Source: JAIBBG01 sp043748015
GTDB lineage: Bacteria > Bacteroidota > Bacteroidia > Flavobacteriales_D > Sanyastnellaceae
Reading direction: 5' to 3'
Length of the DNA: 20,798 nucleotides
NCBI GenBank assembly: GCA_043748015.1
Contig: JAYTOA010000146.1
Span: forward strand, 1 to 20,798
Shown here: positions 16,334 through 20,798 of the stretch, in pieces
Numbering within the stretch: the stretch's first letter is position 1
Layout of the letters: the number at the start of each line of letters is the position of its first letter
Notes under the pieces: generated by a model
Seen by the model: only the letters and a program-made list of their open reading frames with translations
Database searches by the model: none
What the model was told of the DNA's origin: nothing
Program-made: the position numbers and the translations under genes

Positions 16334-19078
16334 TTGCATTTGGTGAAATTTAGACATACGCTTCAATTCCTGTCACTCGCGCTGACAGTATCGCTTCTTT
16401 TGGCGTGCTCCAACAAGAAAGATGGCACTTCTTACCGCGTTTATCACAATATGACAGCGCATTTCAACGGCTATTTCAATGCTGATGAGCTGGTGGCAAA
16501 TGGAGCAGAACAAATCAGATCCACTTACAAAGAAGACTACGATAAGATTCTCCCGATTTTTATTTACGGTGATGCAGAAACGGCCAAGGCAGCGTATCCT
16601 GACATGGAGAAAGCCATCACCAAATGTGAGAAGGTGATCAATAAGCACACGATAAAGGACGAAGGAAAAAAGGGTAAGAAAAAGCCGGAATTCAATAAGT
16701 GGATTGATGAAAATTACATGGTGATTGGCCGAGCTTATTTCTACAAAAGAAATTATTACAAGGCGGCGGATGTTTTTCAATATGTCAATCGAAAATTCAA
16801 GAAGCCGGAGATAAACCTGGTAACCAACACATGGCTAGCGCGGGCTTACATCGCACAAGAAGAATATGGCAAAGCCGCACAAGCATTGATTCGCGCGGAA
16901 AACGATCTGGAGAATGAAGATGTCAGCAAGGAGATGAAAGCGGATTATCATCTGGTTTATGCTGACGTATTGCTTCACCAAAAAAAACCGGACAAAGCAG
17001 CCGATGAATTGGAAAAAGGAATTCAGTTTATCAGCAAAAAGAAAAATCGCGCCCGTCCAAATTTTATCCTCGCACAGATTTATCAGGAGCTCGACAGAAG
17101 TAGCGATGCACTTACAAGATACGAGGCAGCGATTCATTCTAGGCCGGTGTATGACTTGGAGTTTCATGCGCGCATCAACAAAGCGCTTTCTTACAGCAGA
17201 ACCGGTGGCGCTTCTGCACAAATCCAGAAAGAGCTTTTCAAAATGCTCAAGGATGAAAAGAACAAGGATTACCTCGATCAGATCTATTATGCGCTTGGTG
17301 ATATTGCATGGGAAGAACAGCGTAGAACGGATGCTGTAGAGTTTTATGAAAAGTCTCTTTCGGTTAACAAGGACAATCCAAAACAAAAAGCAAAAGCCTT
17401 TCTTCGATTGGCGGATTTGTATTTCGACGAGAGAAAATACGAACCTGCACAACGTTATTATGATAGCACATTGACAACGATTGACGGAACACATGATCGT
17501 TTTCCAATCATCAAATTGAGGGCGGAAAGTTTGACTGAACTTGTGGCCAATCTCAACGCTATAATGTTGAATGATAGTCTGAGTGAACTTTGCAATCTCA
17601 CTCCAAAAGAGCGCGCAAAAAAACTGGAACAGCTGGCGGAAAATCTTGCACGCGAAAAAGAAAATGAACGTCAGGCGGATATCAAACGCGAAGAAGAAGC
17701 GCGCAAGAATGCGTCTGCTCCAGGTATTACCGGATCATTTTGGGCTTATAACGAAGGCTTAAAAGAGAAGGGAAAACAAAATTTCATTGATACTTGGGGC
17801 GACAGGCCGCTTAAAGACAACTGGAGGCTTCAGTCAAAACTGGCGGAATCGTTTGGTCCTGGTGAAGAAGCAGACAACCTTGGAACAGCTTCCAATCCTG
17901 ATAGTACGAAATCAGAAATTGACGATAAATACAAAGCGAAATCTGCAGATGAGCTATTGGCTGAATTGCCTTGTGATAACCTCGCGAAAATGCTTGGCAT
18001 CAAGAAAGATGCAGCAGAAGGTTATTATAACGCAGGAGTAATTTACAAGGAAAAACTCAACGACATCGACAACGCTGTCAGCACATGGGAAGAGCTCCTT
18101 GCCAATATGGATGACAGCGATTTTCATCCAACTACATATTATCAGTTATTCCGCACATGGCTCGCAAAAGAAACAAGCAAGGGCTACATTAAAAATCCAT
18201 TTTGCGAAACCTGCAACTCGAAATATTGGGGAGATCAAGTGAAGGAAAGATATGCCGGAACAGATTGGGCAATGCTCGTGGATAATCCGAATTTCCTCGA
18301 AATTCAGGACATGAAAAATGCGCAGGAAGACGAGGCTTATCAACTGGCCTATACGCTTTATACACAAAGAAATTATCCTGCTTCAAAGACTTTTTGCGAT
18401 AGCATTATCAATTCCGAACTTGAGAATCACTTGCTATGTAAATACAAATTGCTTCGCGCAATCAATGTCGGATACAGCGATGCTCCATATGGGGTGAAGG
18501 TCAATTATCAAAACGAACTGAATAACATCATAAAGACTTGTCCGGGATCTGAAGAGGCGAAGCGCGCACAAGAGTTAGTAAACGCAAGTAATTCTGCAGG
18601 GGCGTCTTCGGAAGTTCCGAATGAAATCAAAACCGATGAAAGCACCGGCCAGGACAGTCAAGTGAAACCCGACAGTACTCAAAATACCGGTGATCCGATA
18701 ATAGATGAAGGGCCTTATAAATTCGATGCCGGTGCCGAACATTATTTTGCTTTGATCATTCCGGTTCAGGGTTCCGACATTAACAAATCAAAAACCGGTG
18801 TCGCGGATTTTAATTCATCATTTTTCAATTCGCAGCAATTGAAAGTGACGAACAATTTGCTCGACAAAAACAATCACCTCATACTCATCAAATCATTCAA
18901 GAAGATGGATGAAGCGAAAGTTTATGTTGACGCATTCAAAGTGGATAAAGATCAATTGAAGGATATTAACTCTTCGGGGTATCGCTCTTTTCTCATCTCA
19001 AAACAGAATTACATAACTTTGTTCAAGAACAAGGATATCGATCAGTACATTGACTTCTATATGTTGCACTACCAATAA
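16334..19078 (+). CDS. porW: Type IX secretion system lipoprotein PorW/SprE-like, TPR repeats
   Basis: This lipoprotein of about 911-914 residues has a signal of hydrophobic LSLALTVSLLLAC with the lipobox cysteine at residue 25. It contains many tetratricopeptide-like helix pairs (for example YMVIGRAYFYKRNYYKAADVF and the YNAGVIYKEKLNDIDNAVS region). A charged coiled stretch lies near 430-460 and a low-complexity Ser/Asp linker near 755-795. The C-terminal domain ends in SFLISKQNYITLFKNKDIDQY and DFYMLHYQ, typical of SprE/PorW. SprE/PorW is needed for type IX secretion and gliding in Bacteroidota, bridging the outer-membrane and inner-membrane parts. No ATG is available: the frame opens after a stop at 16232 and the only candidates are TTG 16334, TTG 16340 and GTG 16343. 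The GTG gives a typical MKFRHTLQF lipoprotein start. Identification rests on the N- and C-terminal patterns and the TPR organisation. Confidence 0.8.
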   Translation: MHLVKFRHTLQFLSLALTVSLLLACSNKKDGTSYRVYHNMTAHFNGYFNADELVANGAEQIRSTYKEDYDKILPIFIYGDAETAKAAYPDMEKAITKCEKVINKHTIKDEGKKGKKKPEFNKWIDENYMVIGRAYFYKRNYYKAADVFQYVNRKFKKPEINLVTNTWLARAYIAQEEYGKAAQALIRAENDLENEDVSKEMKADYHLVYADVLLHQKKPDKAADELEKGIQFISKKKNRARPNFILAQIYQELDRSSDALTRYEAAIHSRPVYDLEFHARINKALSYSRTGGASAQIQKELFKMLKDEKNKDYLDQIYYALGDIAWEEQRRTDAVEFYEKSLSVNKDNPKQKAKAFLRLADLYFDERKYEPAQRYYDSTLTTIDGTHDRFPIIKLRAESLTELVANLNAIMLNDSLSELCNLTPKERAKKLEQLAENLAREKENERQADIKREEEARKNASAPGITGSFWAYNEGLKEKGKQNFIDTWGDRPLKDNWRLQSKLAESFGPGEEADNLGTASNPDSTKSEIDDKYKAKSADELLAELPCDNLAKMLGIKKDAAEGYYNAGVIYKEKLNDIDNAVSTWEELLANMDDSDFHPTTYYQLFRTWLAKETSKGYIKNPFCETCNSKYWGDQVKERYAGTDWAMLVDNPNFLEIQDMKNAQEDEAYQLAYTLYTQRNYPASKTFCDSIINSELENHLLCKYKLLRAINVGYSDAPYGVKVNYQNELNNIIKTCPGSEEAKRAQELVNASNSAGASSEVPNEIKTDESTGQDSQVKPDSTQNTGDPIIDEGPYKFDAGAEHYFALIIPVQGSDINKSKTGVADFNSSFFNSQQLKVTNNLLDKNNHLILIKSFKKMDEAKVYVDAFKVDKDQLKDINSSGYRSFLISKQNYITLFKNKDIDQYIDFYMLHYQ

Positions 19079-19084
19079 ATTCGC

Positions 19085-19534
19085 ATGTTTTCAAATAATA
19101 AAAATCCTATGGCAAAAAACATTGAAACCGTTCCTGATATGGGGATCAACCGCATCGTTGAAGGCACCAGTATTGAAGGCGATATCCGCTGCGAAAGCAA
19201 TATCCGAATTGACGGATCATTCGTTGGAAATCTCACCACGAAAGGAAGGTTGGTCGTTGGTCCTGCGGGAAAAGTGGAAGGAACAGTTCATTGTCAGAAT
19301 GCAGAGATCGATGGACTTGTAAAAGGAAAACTTTACGTGCAGCAATTGCTTTCACTCAAAGGAACAGCGAAAGTTGAGGGCGATATTTTTACTGATAAGC
19401 TCGCCGTTGAGCCGGGATCATCCTTCTCAGGCGCATGCAATATGGGCGCTAAAGTGAAAGAGATGAAAAAGGATCACAACGAAAACATGAATGCCAATGT
19501 CAACGCCGGAACATCCGCAACGGCCTCGGCATAA
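19085..19534 (+). CDS. Bactofilin (polymer-forming cytoskeletal protein)
   Basis: This 149-residue bactofilin (DUF583) consists of a central right-handed beta-helix of short repeats (EGDIRCESNIRIDGSFVGNL, GRLVVGPAGKVEGTV, NAEIDGLVKGKLYV, GTAKVEGDIFTDKLAVEPG). Flexible ends flank the helix: an N-terminal tail of about 25 residues and an Asn/Ala-rich tail. Bactofilins self-assemble into filaments without nucleotide and act as membrane-associated scaffolds for cell wall enzymes or cell shape. The gene follows porW by six bases and overlaps atpZ by 44 bases, so it is co-transcribed. An alternative start at ATG 19109 (MAKNIETVPD) would remove eight residues. The M23 peptidase encoded divergently upstream is a plausible partner. 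Confidence 0.93.
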   Translation: MFSNNKNPMAKNIETVPDMGINRIVEGTSIEGDIRCESNIRIDGSFVGNLTTKGRLVVGPAGKVEGTVHCQNAEIDGLVKGKLYVQQLLSLKGTAKVEGDIFTDKLAVEPGSSFSGACNMGAKVKEMKKDHNENMNANVNAGTSATASA

Positions 19535-19724
19535 CAACTCTTTTATCCGATACAGCAGCATGGCGGCCCAAATGGGTGCGACCATTTTTCTTGGTGTGTG
19601 GATAGGGATGAAACTTGATAAAAAATTTCCGCACCGCATTCCGGTGTTCACATTGATCTTATCATTGGCGAGTGTGATCATTGCTATTTACATGGTCATC
19701 AAAGATTTATTGAAGACCAAATAA
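19491..19724 (+). CDS. atpZ: AtpZ/AtpI family small membrane protein
   Basis: This 77-residue protein has two predicted transmembrane helices (about 21-40 and 50-70). It has the family pattern YSSMAAQMGATIFLGVWIG, then a KLDKKFP loop and PVFTLILSLASVIIAIYMVIKDL. AtpZ/AtpI proteins are usually encoded beside F0F1 ATP synthase genes and are linked to ATP synthase assembly or Mg/Ca entry. The start overlaps the last 44 bases of the bactofilin gene in another frame. ATG 19491 and ATG 19497 are both possible. A later ATG (about 19560) would cut into the conserved first helix and is rejected. No ATP synthase subunit gene is in the window. Confidence 0.85.
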   Translation: MPMSTPEHPQRPRHNNSFIRYSSMAAQMGATIFLGVWIGMKLDKKFPHRIPVFTLILSLASVIIAIYMVIKDLLKTK

Positions 19725-19737
19725 TCCTACATCATCT

Positions 19738-20124
19738 ATGAGTTCAAAAGCGATTCTCCTCCCCGTTACAATTGCAACCGTGTTACTATATGTTGTTGCT
19801 ATGATTGTTCTTTTTGCTACTAAAAAGGAGATGCCATCAGTCGTATGGATGCTCATTCCATTGTATGGCGCTGTGACATTCATGCTCTATCGAATGATCC
19901 GTGGTGCGGCGAAAAAATCACCACATCGATTTGTTGCTTCTGTAAATGGTTCAGTGTTGATCAAACTTTTCATGACTGCCATTATCGTGGGTGTTTACTT
20001 TTTTCTTGGTTTACCTGGGAAAAAAGCTGTAGCACTTTCGGTGATGGGAATTTATGCCGTGTACACAACGGTGTTGATTAGAGCACTGCTTCCCATTTTG
20101 CGCAATGGCAATAAAAGCAATTGA
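19738..20124 (+). CDS. Four-helix membrane protein, probably ATP-synthase-associated (AtpI-like position)
   Basis: This 128-residue integral membrane protein has four predicted helices at about 6-27, 33-53, 71-91 and 95-118. The loops are short and basic (RMIRGAAKKSPHRF and the LPGKKA turn). The segment HRFVASVNGSVLIKLFMTAII resembles small membrane proteins that Bacteroidota genomes often place between atpZ and atpB, but that is a position and pattern argument only. It begins 13 bases after atpZ and is followed by anmK after 44 bases, all on the same strand. Function unknown. Confidence 0.8.
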   Translation: MSSKAILLPVTIATVLLYVVAMIVLFATKKEMPSVVWMLIPLYGAVTFMLYRMIRGAAKKSPHRFVASVNGSVLIKLFMTAIIVGVYFFLGLPGKKAVALSVMGIYAVYTTVLIRALLPILRNGNKSN

Positions 20125-20168
20125 ATATTGAATTGCATTTGTCTATCAACATACGCATGCAATTATAA

Positions 20169-20798
20169 ATGTCAAACAAAAACAAATATGTCGTCGCCGG
20201 ATTGATGAGTGGAACATCGCTCGACGGACTCGATATTGCGTTGTGCAAATTCACTTTCGAAAAAAAATGGTCCTTCGAAATTCTCGCTGCCAAAACATTC
20301 GACTACCATGTCGATTGGAAAAAAATATTGAGTGAAGCGCATCTATGCAGTGGTATTGAACTCGCTCAACTGCATATCGAAATAGGCAAGCTTCATGGTG
20401 ACTGGACAAAATCATTTCTAGTTTCTTCAAATATCAAAACGGATTTCATTTCTTCTCACGGCCATACGATTTTTCATCAACCTGAAAAAAGTTTGACCTT
20501 GCAAATCGGAAGCGCGCCGCATATTGCCGCTGCCACCAACTTACCTGTAGTGGCAGACTTCCGAACAACGGATGTAGCACTGGGCGGACAAGGCGCACCG
20601 CTCGTTCCCATAGGGGATTTGATGTTGTTTCCGGAGTATAAATATTGCCTCAATCTCGGCGGTATTGCCAATATCAGTATCAAAAGCGATGATGGAAAAA
20701 GTATACGCGCCTTTGATGTTTGTCCATGTAATATGATGTTGAACCACGTCGTTTCTACACTTGGTGTTGAATACGATGATGGAGGAAAAATCGCATCA
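20169..20798 (+). CDS. anmK: Anhydro-N-acetylmuramic acid kinase (partial, C-terminus off window)
   Basis: It phosphorylates and hydrolyses 1,6-anhydro-MurNAc to MurNAc-6-phosphate in peptidoglycan recycling, in the cytoplasm. The first 210 codons are visible and the frame runs to the window end. AnmK signatures seen: GLMSGTSLDGLDIA near the start (ATP-binding), SHGHTIFHQP, GSAPHIAAATNLPVVADFRT, DVALGGQGAPLVP, NLGGIANIS and AFDVCPCNMMLN. The Asp of the last motif aligns with the catalytic base of the family. The ATG at 20169 gives the expected N-terminus. The gene is last in the porW-bactofilin-atpZ cluster as far as can be seen. It links that cluster to cell wall turnover together with the M23 peptidase. 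Confidence 0.95.
   Translation, partial: MSNKNKYVVAGLMSGTSLDGLDIALCKFTFEKKWSFEILAAKTFDYHVDWKKILSEAHLCSGIELAQLHIEIGKLHGDWTKSFLVSSNIKTDFISSHGHTIFHQPEKSLTLQIGSAPHIAAATNLPVVADFRTTDVALGGQGAPLVPIGDLMLFPEYKYCLNLGGIANISIKSDDGKSIRAFDVCPCNMMLNHVVSTLGVEYDDGGKIAS

Overview
The window looks like a chromosomal segment from a member of the Bacteroidota. Four things point there: a PorW/SprE-type type IX secretion lipoprotein, several exact or near-exact TAnnTTTG promoter -7 elements, secreted proteins carrying GC(M/T)DPxAxNY motifs with PKD and beta-sandwich modules, and few Shine-Dalgarno sites. Nothing seen resembles a prophage, insertion sequence or CRISPR array.

Left third (1-6092, minus strand): one very large secreted protein. 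It is open for at least 2030 codons and runs off the left edge, so its C-terminus is missing. From the N-terminus it has a signal peptide, PPC-like beta-sandwich modules alternating with GC(M/T)DPxAxNY spacers, a PKD domain, a lysyl-oxidase domain with every recognised catalytic residue, a dockerin-like pair of Ca-binding loops, a cohesin-like module and a second PKD domain. A long MopE/thrombospondin-3-like Asp/Cys/Asn repeat tract in exact 132-bp register follows, then the start of another beta-sandwich. The combination of a bacterial lysyl oxidase with metal-binding repeats is the most interesting content here.

Middle (6354-14855): polA is on the plus strand. Downstream on the minus strand are a secreted coiled-coil protein of unknown function, tRNA-Met(CAT) with its own promoter and terminator, the overlapping pair selU-selD (tRNA 2-selenouridine synthesis), an AIM24/TIGR00266 protein and a PfkB-family sugar kinase. 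tRNA-Asn(GTT) with a strong terminator lies on the plus strand. It is followed by about 365 nt with no recognisable gene.

Right part (15261-20798): a membrane-anchored M23 endopeptidase (minus) diverges from a tightly packed plus-strand cluster. That cluster runs porW/sprE-like lipoprotein, bactofilin, atpZ (44-nt overlap), a four-helix membrane protein and anmK (cut by the right edge). The theme is cell envelope: type IX export, bactofilin scaffold with a peptidoglycan hydrolase, and anhydro-MurNAc recycling. The large secreted protein is a plausible client of the type IX system, but its sorting domain would lie outside the window.
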